Translations under genes and position numbers: made by a program
Shown: one piece after another, positions 1 through 11,500 of the stretch
Position numbering within the stretch: position 1 is the stretch's first letter
Layout of the letters: each line of letters opens with the position of its first letter
Notes under the pieces: model-generated
What the model saw: the letters and a program-made list of their open reading frames with translations, nothing else
What the model was told of the DNA's origin: nothing
Databases searched by the model: none
Source: Anomaloglossus baeobatrachus
Taxonomy: Eukaryota; Chordata; Amphibia; Anura; Aromobatidae
DNA length: 64,000 nt
Assembly: GCF_048569485.1 (NCBI RefSeq)
Contig: NC_134357.1
Location: forward strand, 335,782,742-335,846,741
Reading direction: 5' to 3'

Positions 1-838
1 AAAATTCAAAGAGACATTCACGTTTTTCATGTGTGATTTGCAATTGGGAAATAAACGGTGTGCCGGAGCTACTGTACCTCTACTGCAAACAAGTCATGCT
101 GTCCACTATTGATTCCAGACAATTTTTGCATTCCAAAAATCAAATAGCACTCTTTCTCTTATGAGCCCTTCCATGCGCCCAAACAGTAGTTTTCCACCAC
201 ATATGAAGTATCCCTGTACTCAGGAGAAAATGCACAACAAATTGAATGGTCCATTTACTCCTGTTACCCTTGTGAAAATGCAATATTTGGGGCTAAAGTA
301 ACATTTTTCTGGGAAAAAGTAAAATTTCCATTTTTTCTTTAAGCATTGCATTAATTCCTGCGAAGCATCTGAAGGGCTAATAAACTTCTTGAATGTGGTT
401 TTGAGTAGCCTGAGGGGTGCAGTTTTTAGAATGGAGTCACTTTTCTGTTACCTAGGCCCTGCAAAGTCACTTCAAATATGATGTGGTCGATAAAAAAATA
501 GCTTTGTAAATTTTGTTGGAAAAAAATGAGAAATTGCTGATAAACTATTAACGCTTCTAACTTCCTAAAAAAAATGTGTATTTGAAAAATTGTACTGACG
601 TAAATTTGGCTGAATGTTATTTATTAATTATTTTGAGTGACATGGCTCTCTGTAAAAGTGAAAAGCTTGAAAATTGTGAAATTTTCAACATTTTTGCCAA
701 ATTTCCGATATTTTTAGAAATAATCTGAAAAAATATCAGCGGTATCAGTTGAAGCTTTCCGGAGTTATTACCTCATAAAGTGACACTGGTGAGAATTTAC
801 TTGGTCATGAAGGTAAAAACAGGCTCGGGGGTCAACCG
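1..838. repeat. 3' part of a TTAA-flanked non-autonomous DNA repeat
   Basis: AT-rich noncoding DNA that ends with a block ending in GGCTCGGGGGTCAACCG followed by TTAA (839-842). Frog genomes carry a very abundant repeat class whose ends read TTAACCCCTTAATGACC, and the end here looks like a decayed version of it. The 5' end lies before the window. No coding capacity was seen. The superfamily (piggyBac-like or Kolobok-like from the TTAA target) is inferred only from the flank. Confidence 0.5.
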
Positions 839-842
839 TTAA

Positions 843-1195
843 GTTTGCAGCTAGAAGAGAGGCTGGTAGATGACAGAAACCCAGGAGAGGACCAGCCTGA
901 GGCCACGTGGCCGGTTGGTGAGGCCCAGTGGCAAAGTCAAGAGATACCAATCAAGCAAAGAGGTTGTGTGAGACCTCTGGTAAGTAATACACATGAGCGT
1001 GGGCCTCACTGAGAGCCCAGGAGGGTACGGTGCCAATGTGTCTCTTGGTATGGTGGTAATTAAAGCCTGAGCGCCCACAGACCTGAGCGGAGAAGGCGGT
1101 GTATATGGTTACCTGACATCTATGTTCTGAAATGTTACGTTTGGCACCTCCATATTGGAACATGTGTAAAATAAATGAAGCAGTGTTAAAGGGTC
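843..1195. other. upstream DNA, nothing recognised
   Basis: Short open frames on the minus strand have no recognisable domain and sit next to repeats. I see no exon, promoter or repeat boundary that I can support here. Confidence 0.4.
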
Positions 1196-1199
1196 TTAA

Positions 1200-1767
1200 G
1201 GGTACTTTACATGCTGCAATATCGGTATCGATATCGCTAGCGAGCGTACCCGCCCCCGTCGGTTGTGCGTCATGGGCAAATCGCTGCCCGTGGCACACAA
1301 CATCGCTAACATCCGTCACACGGACTTACCTTCCCTGCGACGTCGCTCTGGCCGGCGATCCTCCTCCTTTCTAAGGGGGCGGTTCGTTTGGCGTCACAGC
1401 GATGTCACACGGCAGGTGTCCAATAGCAGAGGAGGGGCAGAGATGAGCGGCTGGAATATGCCGCCCACCTCCTTCCTTCCTCATTGCCGGTGGACGCAGG
1501 TAAGGAGATGTTCGTCGCTCCTGCGGTGTCACACACAGTGATGTGTGCTGGCGCAGGAACGAGGAACAATATCGTACCTGCAGCAGCAACGATATTTTGA
1601 AAAGGAGCGATGTGTCAACAAGCAACGATTTTTCACGTTTTTGCGCTCGTTGATCATTGCTCCTTTGTGTCACACGCTGCGATGTTTCTAACGGCGCCGG
1701 ATGTGCGTCACTAACGGCTTGACCTTGACGATATATCGTTAGCGATGTCGCAGCGTGTAAAGCACCC
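1200..1767. mobile_element. MITE with about 20 bp terminal inverted repeats
   Basis: The left end GGGTACTTTACATGCTGC and the reverse complement of the right end, GGGTGCTTTACACGCTGC, match closely. The left flank is TTAA (1196-1199) and the right flank TTTA, so a decayed TTAA target duplication is likely. The interior is rich in GCGAT and CGATATCG words and has no transposase frame. It resembles the MITEs at 8241 and 50019. Confidence 0.75.
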
Positions 1768-1771
1768 TTTA

Positions 1772-2269
1772 GACTTCAGATTTCTAATTGTACGGCTGTC
1801 ACATGTCTAGGGTGTGAAGACTTGATCCTCACACTGGGAAGAGGGGCCAGGACAGACATTTATATAGCCCCACATACAAATAGAGGTGCAGTCTAAACCC
1901 AAGCTTTTAGCTTTTATACATAGGCTCGATTAGCATAGCGTATTCTAGACTTCTGAAGCAATTTGCCTTCATTTCACGAAGCTAAAATGATAAGGGCTCA
2001 GTCACACGTTGGTATTTGATTAGTAGTTTTCAGCAGTGCTTGTATGCCAAAGCCAGGAGAGAATGAATGACATAGAAAGGCTAGAATTGATTGTCCCCTG
2101 TGCTGTGTTGCAGACACTGTTGGTTTTGGTAAATGCTGATATGTGAAAATGAGGCCTAAAATCCCTGAGGTAAAAAACATCTCAGGAAAGGGAGAAAGCG
2201 CCGCTGCCTCTGGCGCCCCCTGCCGCCTCAGAGCGCTCATAGCCGCACGGTTCGCGCTGCACTAAACAT
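1772..2269. other. proximal upstream region, nothing recognised
   Basis: Mixed-composition DNA between the upstream MITE and the MYBL2 promoter. No repeat ends, exons or clear regulatory sites were identified. Confidence 0.4.
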
Positions 2270-2382
2270 TTCAGACTGAGCGCCTTTATTTGGGCACCTC
2301 CCCACTCTGCTCTCTGATTGGAGCGTTATTCCTCGTTACTCCGCCCCCTGTCACTGCAGCCTTTCCAGACGGATCACATCCG

Positions 2383-2390
2383 TGACGTCA
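2383..2390 (+). promoter_or_regulatory. CRE/ATF palindrome
   Basis: Exact TGACGTCA, 105 bp before the start codon. It is a consensus site for CREB/ATF family factors; use in this promoter is inferred. Confidence 0.6.
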
Positions 2391-2440
2391 TCGCTTGTTC
2401 TCTGACCCCGGAAAGGGTGGACCTGAGCTGCGCGCGCAGC

Positions 2441-2457
2441 GGGCGGGAGATAGGAAA
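2441..2457 (+). promoter_or_regulatory. E2F site plus CHR-like element
   Basis: The stretch GGCGGGAGATAGGAAA matches, as I remember it, the adjoining E2F site and downstream repressor site of mammalian B-myb promoters. That pair silences the gene in quiescent cells through E2F/p130 and MuvB. It sits about 40 bp before the start codon. Confidence 0.7.
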
Positions 2458-2494
2458 AACAATAACGCCCGAATTCGGCGGTCAGGGGATCGTC

Positions 2495-2514
2495 ATGGCC
2501 CGGATGGGACGCAG
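2495..2514 (+). CDS. MYBL2: MYBL2 exon 1 coding part
   Basis: Starts at ATG and encodes MARMGR plus two bases of codon 7, which exon 2 completes as Ser. The donor is CAG|GTGAGA. This start is chosen because it joins in frame to [14 protein letters not shown], as in other B-Myb proteins (MSRRTR...[13 protein letters not shown]). Confidence 0.88.
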
Positions 2515-5500
2515 GTGAGAGAGCGAGCTCGGGGGGAGCGGCGGAGGCTGGTTACGGTCGCATCTACCGCTGCAGGCGGGAGCTGCCGTGTACATAGCCT
2601 ATTAGGTGATAGGAGCCTTGTGTCACGCGACCTGGCCCCTCTGGGCCCTTCAGTCCCAGTGACCCCTGCTCAGTAGTGTCCGGCCCTTGGTGTGAGTTTG
2701 TGCACTGCTCCAACATCATCCCCTGTACTTCTGTAACCCCTCCCCAGTAGAGCATGCGTGGCGGGGGGAGTCCTGCGCCCTGGTGGTGGTAAGGAGGAGG
2801 GGGGATGGAGCCCTGCGCCCTGGTGGTGGTAAGGAGGGGGGGTGGATCCCTGCGCCCTGGTGGTGGTAAGGAGGAGGGGGGATGGAGCCCTGCGCCCTGG
2901 TGGTGGTAAGGAGGGGGGATGGTGCCCTGCGCCCTGGTGGTGGTAAGGAGGAGGGGGGATGGAGCCCTGCGCCCTGGTGGTGGTAAGGAGGAGGGGGGAT
3001 GGAGCCCTGCGCCCTGGTGGTGGTAAGGAGGGGGGATGGAGCCCTGCGCCCTGGTGGTGGTAAGGAGGAGGGGGGATGGAGCCCTGCGCCCTGGTGGTGG
3101 TAAGGAGGGGGGGTGGATCCCTGCGCCCTGGTGGTGGTAAGGAGGAGGGGGGATGGAGCCCTGCGCCCTGGTGGTGGTAAGGAGGGGGGATGGTGCCCTG
3201 CGCCCTGGTGGTGGTAAGGAGGAGGGGGGATGGAGCCCTGCGCCCTGGTGGTGGTAAGGAGGAGGGGGGATGGAGCCCTGCGCCCTGGTGGTGGTAAGGA
3301 GGGGGGATGGAGCCCTGCGCCCTGGTGGTGGTAAGGAGGGGGAAACGGAGCCCTGCGCCCCGGTGGTGGTAAGGAGGGGGGAACGGAGCCCTGCGCCCCG
3401 GTGGTGGTAAGGAGGGGGGAACGGAGCCCTGCGCCCCGGTGGTGGTAAGGAGGGGGGAACGGAGCCCTGCGCCCCGGTGGTGGTAAGGAGGGGGGAACGG
3501 AGCCCTGCGCCCCGGTGGTGGTAAGGAGGGGGGAACGGAGCCCTGCGCCCCGGTGGTGGTAAGGAGGGGGGAACAAAGCCCTGCGCCCCGGTGGTGGTAA
3601 GGAGGGGGGAACGGAGCCCTGCGCCCCGGTGGTGGTAAGGAGGGGGGAACGGAGCCCTGCGCCCCGGTGGTGGTAAGGAGGGGGGAACGGAGCCCTGCGC
3701 CCCGGTGGTGGTAAGGAGGGGGGAACGGAGCCCTGCGCCCCGGTGGTGGTAAGGAGGGGGGAACGGAGCCCTGCGCCCCGGTGGTGGTAAGGAGGGGGGA
3801 ACAAAGCCCTGCGCCCCGGTGGTAAGGAGGGGGAAACGGAGCCCTGCGCCCCGGTGGTGGTAAGGAGGGGGGAACGGAGCCCTGCGCCCCGGTGGTGGTA
3901 AGGAGGGGGAAACGGAGCCCTGCGCCCCGGTGGTGGTAAGGAGGGGGGAACGGAGCCCTGCGCCCCGGTGGTGGTAAGGAGGGGGGAACGGAGCCCTGCG
4001 CCCCGGTGGTGGTAAGGAGGGGGGAACGGAGCCCTGCGCCCCGGTGGTGGTAAGGAGGGGGGATGGATCCCTGCGCCCCGGTGGTGGTAAGGAGGGGGGA
4101 ACGGAGCCCTGCGCCCCGGTGGTGGTAAGGAGGGGGGAACAAAGCCCTGCGCCCCGGTGGTGGTAAGGAGGGGGGAATGGAGCCCTGCGCCCCGGTGGTG
4201 GTAAGGAGGGGGGAAAGGAGCCCTGCGCCCCGGTGGTGGTAAGAGGTAGGGAGGGGGGAAAGGAGCCCTGCGCCCCGGTGGTGGTAAGAGGTAGGGAGGG
4301 GGGAACGGAGCCCTGCGCCCCGGTGGTGGTAAGAGGTAGGGAGGGGGGAACGGAGCCCTGCGCCCCGGTGGTGGTAAGAGGTAGGGAGGGGGGAACGGAG
4401 CCCTGCGCCCCGGTGGTAAAGGAGATTTGGAGGGGGGGGGAGAAACGGAGCCCTGCACTCTGGTGGTGGTAGATGGGAGATGGAGCCCTGGTGGTAGTAG
4501 GAGGTGGGGGGAGCCCTGTGCCATGGTGGTAATAGGAGGTGGGGGGAGCCCTGGTGGGATCAATTTGAAGAGATACAAGACCCAGTGTGAAGCTTCTTGA
4601 TAATCCCTGACCTCAGATGGTTTTGTCTGTATTGGTTTCTGAGCAGTGCCTTAGGCTATGTGCCCACGCTGCGGATTTACCGCGGATTTTGCCGCGGATT
4701 TGCCGCGGATTTCCCGAAAATCTGCAGCAGCGGCACTTCCAAGCCATTTCAATGGCATTTTGGAAATGCTTTGTCCATGCTGCGGATTTTTCCGCTGCGG
4801 ATTTGCCGCGGATTTTGATCCGGAAAAATCTGCAGCATGTCAATTGTTTGGTGCGGATTTTTGGTTTTGAATGGGGAAAAAAAAATCCGCGGCAAATCCG
4901 CGGGTGCGGATTTGCCGCGAAAGTCGCGGATTTTCAGGCAGAAAAATCCGCAGGTACATTCTACCGTGGACACATAGCCTTAGCATCCCTAAGTACTGTA
5001 TATTTCTGAGCGTTGGCGCTAATGGCTTTGCACAGCTGGTTGCATCGGTGGCATCTGTAGTTGGTGGACGTTGGTTGGCAGCTGTGAGAACCGCATCCTG
5101 ACATCTTTATTAGTTGGTGTGGTGTCATTAGTGCGTTATGCAGCAGTGGGAGGCCGGCTAATCAGAAGATGCAGATGTCCGGTAAGAGGCGCGGTACTCA
5201 TGTCTCCCGTCCAGTGGCCAGCCATTACTGCCGTGGCTGATAGACTTGGTCATGCGTTTCGATTTGCACCAACTTTTATGTGTTCAGATAATGTTTGAGA
5301 GTGTAAGCATTAGAGGGGTCACCTCTTCATAGTACGGGGATGCTCTGCAGATGAGGAATGCCAGACATCGCTTATTTACAGGGGTTGGAACCACCTCCAA
5401 AAATGGGAATGATTATGATCGTGTGTCCCCCATGTGACTGCAAGCATTGTTGCAAATGCTACAGGACTGATGGGCATAGCTGAGAAATAATTACATGAGG

Positions 5501-8500
5501 AAAATATCTTGTGCTCATCGTGATGTAACTGAACAGGCAGATGTTGGCTGTGTTATGCAGCCAGCATCTGTCTCCAACAGTAACAATCAATGGTACCATA
5601 GCTCATTTGGATGCTACAGTCAGTCCCTGGATGTGGCAGTTACATGTGCGCATTTGCCTGTGACACCTTGAGACCGCTGATGGGTTGCTATGGCAGACGG
5701 GCACTTATTAAATACCCTCTTGCTGCCATTTTGGTCCCTCTGTGGTATTACATTCACTATATAGTAATGCAATAGACATTCTTTATCGTGTGGAAATTAG
5801 AATACCTTCTTCTAACGTGTATAGGTGGTCAAATCGTGTAGAAGGAGATTTAAACGCATAATGTTAAAGATGACTTTCCTTTGTATAGTAAGCAAAACAA
5901 AAATATTTTCATCATTTTACATTTTTAAATTAATATAAAAGGAAAAGGGTCAAATGCAAAGGTTTGGGCACTGTACATGGTTAGTTCCTAGTAGCACCCC
6001 CTTTGGCAAGTATCACAGCTTGTAAATGCTTTCTGTAACAGCCAAGAGTCTTTCAGTTCTTGTTTGAGGAATTTTTCATCCATTCTTCCTTGGAAAGGTC
6101 TTCCAGTTCTGCGAGATTCCTGGCTCGTCTTGCATGCACTGCTCTTTTGAGGTCTAGCCACAGATTTTTCAATGATCTTTGTTTTGGTCCTACCCTCCTA
6201 TACTTTCTCCACTTATCATAAAGCACCAAGAAACAAGCACAAATGTAGCCCACCAGCATTATCCCCTCCATATCATATCACCACTGTAGTTTAATAATAA
6301 CATTTTTGTTTTTACTATTTTCTGTTGTCCAAACCTCAGTGCATCTAAGGGTTCGTGCCCACGATCAGGGTTCACAGCGTTTTGGATGTAGCATGTTTTT
6401 GCTGCATCCAAAACGCTCTGATGTACAGTACAAGCATAGTGGATGGGATTTTTAGAAATCCCTTGCCCACTGTGTGTGTACTACCTGCAGCTTACACTGA
6501 CCTGCGGTGTGGCTTTCCGAGTCGCAAGCATATACATTTTTTTGCTGCGGAGATGTGTGTGTCCTCCACAGGGAGAACAGAGAGACTGCAACTGCCGGAG
6601 CCTGGATTGTGGGCATGAGCAGCTATGTTCTCTGCCAGAGTAGACTTGCGGCCCCGCAGGACACAGCGAGAGACCGCAACTGCCGGAGCCTGGATCGTGG
6701 GCATGAGCAGCTGTGTTCTCTGCCAGAGTAGACTTGCGGCCCCGCAGGACACAGCGAGAGACCGCAACTGCCGGAGCCTGGATCGTGGGCATGAGCAGCT
6801 GCGTTCTCTGCCAGAGTAGACTTGCGGCCCCGCAGGACACAGCGAGAGTCCGCAACTGCCGGAGCCTGAATTGTGGGCACGAGCAGCTGTGTTCTCTTGT
6901 GAAGGAGACTCGCTGCCCCGCAGGACAAAGCAAGAGACCGCAACTGCCGGAGCCTGGGTCGTGGGCACGAGCAGCTGTGTTCTCTTGCAGAGGAGACTCC
7001 CTGCCCCCACAGGTCAGGATTAGAGCTGAGCGAGTACCTAAATATTTGTACTCACTATACTCATATCGAATACTGTCTAATGCGTATTCATTCCGAATAG
7101 CGTGTGCAATGCAAGTCACTGGAGAAAAACTCGCAATGTAACAAGTAACCCGAATGCCGCACTATTTGTGCGAGTAACGAATAGTGCGGAATTCGGGTTA
7201 CTCGTTACTTTGCAAGTTTTTACCCAGTGACTTGCATTGCACACGCTATTCGGAATGCATACGTGAGTATTAGACAGCACTCGTTATGAGTATAGTGAGT
7301 ACGAATAGTTAGATACTCGCTCAGCTCTAGTCAGGACCCGCCACATCCAGGACGCAGTGGGTCCTGATTGTGTGCACAAAGCTTCAGATTGGCATGTAAA
7401 AAGAAAGTAAAATCCCTTAGCTACATCAATGGAAAAATAGAAACTGGATATTTTTTTTTTTTAAACCACAAAATTGTATTGACCTAATTTTACTGAGCTG
7501 TAAAATTGCATTTTCAGGGTTTTTTTTGTGCGCGTATGTGCAGTAAACACTGTTTAAACTAACCCCATGCCCCCAAAATATATATATTTTTGTTACCGTT
7601 TCTTAATATTTCTCCTGTTTATAGTACATTATGATAAAAGTAAGTGGAGTTCAAAATTAGCTTCAGCTGTTTACACAGATACGTTATGGCTCTTAGGCAA
7701 TGTCCGCACTTTGCTTTTTTACCTGCTTTTTCGCTGCTTTTTCAACTGCAGCGTTTTAATGCCAAAATGCATGCGGTTTTCAAGCAAAGTCTATGGGAAT
7801 TTGGGATTTCTTGTCCGCACTATGCTGTTCAAAACTCTGCGTTTTTGTGGCAGAAATTTGGCCCAAAACTCTGCTTTTTAAAGAAGCAACATGTCAATTG
7901 TTTTTGCCATTTGCGTTTTGAACTGCAAGTACCTCGACGCAAAGTGCGCACATAGCCTAAAAGCAGAGTTTTTGACGTGGCATTTTCTTGAGGCTTTTTC
8001 GATCAGAGAAAACTTGCGGACCCTTGAGATGTTTGTCAGTGGACAGATTAGTCAATTGTATGTCAGGCAGAAATGTCTCATTGCAATGTTGCTTTTTTCC
8101 CCCTTTCTGTAAACCATAGCTTTGAGTGCTAGACTTGTGTTTTCCCTTTGAAATTAATAGGGAGCTTATTGGAACAGTCTAAGTGGATTATGGAGGAAAA
8201 TCTGCTGAAAAAACCCCTCTGTGTACTGCAAGTCTTTGCTAAAGGTACCGTCACACTAAGCGATGCTCCAGCGATTCCCCCCAGCAACCTGACCTGGCAG
8301 GGATCACTGGAGCGTTGCTACACGGGTTGCTGGTGAGCTGTCACACAGGCAGATCTCACCAGCAACCAGTGACCAGCCCCCAGCCAGCAGCGACGCGTGG
8401 AAGTGATGCTGCGCTTGGTAACTAAGGTAAATATCGGGTAACCAACCCGATATTTACCTTGGTTACCAGCGCACACCGCTTAGCACTGGCTCCCTGCACT

Positions 8501-11500
8501 CCTAGCCAGAGTACACATCGGGTTAATTACCCGATGTGTACTCTGCTATGTGTGCAGGGAGCTGGCACTGACAGCTGAGAGAGGCGGACGCTGGTAACGA
8601 AGGTAAATATCGGGTAACCAAGGAAAGGGCTTCTTGGTTACCCGCTGTTTTACCGTGGTTACCAGCGTCCGCAGAAGCCGGCTCCCTGCACATTCAGTTG
8701 TTGCTCTCTCGCTGTCACACACAGCGATCTGTGCTTCACAGCGGGAGAGCAACAACTAAAAAATGGCCCAGGACATTCAGCAACAACCAGCGACCTCACA
8801 GCAGGGGCCAGGTTGTTGCTGGATGTCACACACAGCAACATCGCTAGCAACATCGCTGCTACGTCACAAAAGTCGTGCCTCAGCAGTGATGTTGCTAGCG
8901 ATGTTGCTTACTGAGACGTGGCCTTAAGGCCCTAGTAGTCCATGGAACAATGCAGACCCCCTGGTGGAGCCTACAGAAAGGAAAACTGCCTCCTTTCTTA
9001 TACTATGTCATGTGCTGGACTTTGTCCTTCCCTAAACAGTCAATTCTGTCCTCTTAAAGGGAACCAAGCACCAGAAGTTTGCGATAAGAAGTGAAGGCCG
9101 TGCCATACAAGGCAGTAAGATGCTGAATCCAGGCATACCTGTTGTAGAACGTTCCGATGCACTGCGATTGACGGTTGCGTACTCGGTGCCATTTTAGTGA
9201 AGACAAAATTATTGTTGCAATGCGCATGCGCTGCCAACAACAGCAATGGCGGCACGGCGTGATATTCAGATAAAAGAAGGGTCAGACCAGGAGGAGAAGG
9301 AATAAACTTCGATGGCCTGACCCAAGGTGCAGGGCATTTCTGCAACTTTGAAACTTATTTCATCAAACGACTCTTTATGCGCCTGCCTTCAGCATCTGGC
9401 ACTGCCTTTACTTCACATTGCAAATCCTGGTGGTTGGTTCTTTTTCAATGAAAACGTGATGTTCTGGATCATGTACATCCTCGTTTTTGAATTAGTCCTT
9501 ACTATAACATTTTTATTATGAGGGTCCGGCTAGGTTCTGTTAGGCACTGGATCTGTTTTGGACATTAATTCTGTTTTAGCGTAGGAAGGAAGATTAATTG
9601 TGTTTTGTGTCCTAAAAATGGAACAGATTTTCCAGATAAGTAGCCTTTATGAATCCTAGTGAAATCTTGCGTATTTCAGAGCAGAAATCTACCTTTGTCA
9701 TGTAGGCACAGCCTTTCACACACTGTGGAATGTCTCCCCCTGGATTACAGGAGCTCAGCTGCTAGTGACTTCTGTGGACAAACTTGTTGACTGTTTCTGG
9801 TTTCCGTCAGCGAAGATGTTAATTTAGCTGTAGAGTACAGCGCAGACTGTAACTTGGACCAAATGCAGACTGGGGCAGGTAGCATAGAGATCTGGCCAGC
9901 TTTCGAGCGGTGCCACCAGGCTGTAAAGCAATGCTTGGTCTGCATTTATTTACTGTATTTTTTGTTTTATAAGACTCACCCCAAATTTAGAGATATAAAT
10001 AAATGGGGACCGTCTTATACTCTGTGTTGTCTTACTGGAGGGGGTCTGTGGTGGAGTGGAGTCACAGGAGGCAGAGGCGGTGCTGGTGAGGTCTGTCCTG
10101 GCAGCGGAAGCTGTGCTGACAGCGGAAGCTGAGTTGGCTGTGTGGAGCAGGCTGTAGGTGTCCCAGATGCTCTGTCGGCGGTCCTTGCGTCAAAGTAACG
10201 GCACCCAGAGCGGCGCATGCACAGACAGAGCTCTCAGCCAAGAGCTCCATCTACGCCCATGCTGACTCCGGGTGCCATCATTTGAACCCAGAACATCTGG
10301 GACAACTGCCGCACCAGCCTGCTCCATACAGCCACTGCAGCTTGCACAGGCAGCCAGTCGCACCGAGGAACGACCAGCCTGCCCGCACCGAGGGCGGCCA
10401 GCTGCCTGCGCCAATTCTCTACCTCCAGGTAAGCTATATTTGGATTTTAAGACGCACCCCATATTTTTATTTAAAATTTTTAGGAGGAAAAGTGCGTCTT
10501 ATAATCCGAAAAATATGGTAATTTATTTTGCAGCTAGAATGGTGCTATAAATCTAAATCCCCTGCCCCTCGGTCTTATAGTCGTCCTCCAGCGTCTTCAT
10601 CTGTTTTCAGCGCCACTCCTGTTGGTCTTTTCCAGTTTGTTACCTGCCGGCACCTCCAGGCTTTAATGAACTGCAACTCAAGTCTATGAGAACCTCGTTG
10701 TGGCCCTCATAGAGATGCATTGAAAGCTTGTGGTGTAACTTCAGACTTCCAACCAGTCAGAATATGTGATCACAAGATGGCGCTGATGGACTGAAGTGAC
10801 TTAGAAAAAAAGGTGAAAACACCGGAGGGTGAATATATTATTTGGTTAAAAGCACTATTACAGCTCTGAAAAAAATGAAAATGCTGGAGTGGTGCTTTTA
10901 ATTGCATTGTTGCTTGTTTTCACTCATTTAGGACCTGGAGACAAACCTGTAAATGTGTCTGCTATTGCAGCATGTATCTTATGCCCTTGCACATGCAAAA
11001 AGCTGCTGGCTCTGATATAAATTTACAGTTCCCTTTCTTTCGGCAGTGATGAATTGGAAGACTTGCATTATCAGGACACAGATTCGGATGTCCCAGAGCA
11101 CAGGGAGAATAGAGTGAAGGTGAAGTGGACCCAAGAGGAGGTGAGTTTTGGGCTTCCTTTTACACCAGGCCTGGACAAACTTATCCAAGGTGGTATATGG
11201 GGTGGGTATGGCTCCTGTATGTCCACTATAATTGTATGGTGCTTGGTGCCAGTGGTTAAAGTGCAGTGGCCAAAACCTGAGGACAAGGCTGACTTTAATT
11301 CTCCTGTGGTCTGGTGTTTTCAATCCCTTCTCGAGGTCCCATCTCTAGTTCCCTTGTCTCCTGCTTTTTAAAAATCAGAAGTTTTCAAATGGAGAAATGA
11401 CTTTCGCCCTATGGATGGATAAACTACCGTATTTTTCGTTTTATAAGGTGCACCAGATTATAAGACTCACCCCAAATTTAGAGAGAAAAAAAAAATAAAA

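Larger units (their letters stand above)
2270..2494 (+). promoter_or_regulatory. MYBL2: MYBL2 core promoter and 5'UTR
   Basis: GC-rich, CpG-containing DNA directly upstream of the start codon. In order it shows an inverted CCAAT box (ATTGG, 2317-2321), a GC box (CCGCCCCC, 2341-2348), a full palindromic CRE (TGACGTCA, 2383-2390) and an E2F/CHR-like core (2441-2457). No TATA box was found. This fits a cell-cycle promoter of the B-Myb type, repressed in G0/G1 by E2F/DREAM complexes and induced at G1/S. The transcription start cannot be fixed from sequence; it probably lies near or just after the E2F-like site. Confidence 0.8.
6347..7380. mobile_element. MITE host of tandem array and nested MITE
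   Basis: The left end (from about 6352, CGTGCCCACGATCAGGG) pairs with the right end (to about 7377, CCTGATTGTGTGCAC), and the pairing continues inward for about 40 bp. The interior carries a five-copy 88 bp array and a separate palindromic MITE. Confidence 0.6.

Noticed and set aside
2670-4578. Two long proline-rich open frames on the minus strand (490 and 620 codons)
   Set aside because: They are translations of the 38 bp minisatellite in two phases. No start context, domain or non-repeat sequence supports a gene.
4597-5101. Cysteine- and aromatic-rich small frames that look like secreted peptides
   Set aside because: They lie in a MITE built from GCGGATTT words, which gives CGF/ADL-rich peptides by composition alone.
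6481-7141. Open frames of 140-212 codons on both strands with repeated motifs
   Set aside because: They follow the 88 bp tandem array, shift phase with every unit and are open on both strands, so they look like repeat shadows.
10062-10550. Small frames around 10.1-10.5 kb and 11.5-12.1 kb as possible alternative exons of MYBL2
   Set aside because: Both lie in MITEs of the CCGTATTTTTC family, and exons 1-5 already join in phase without them.
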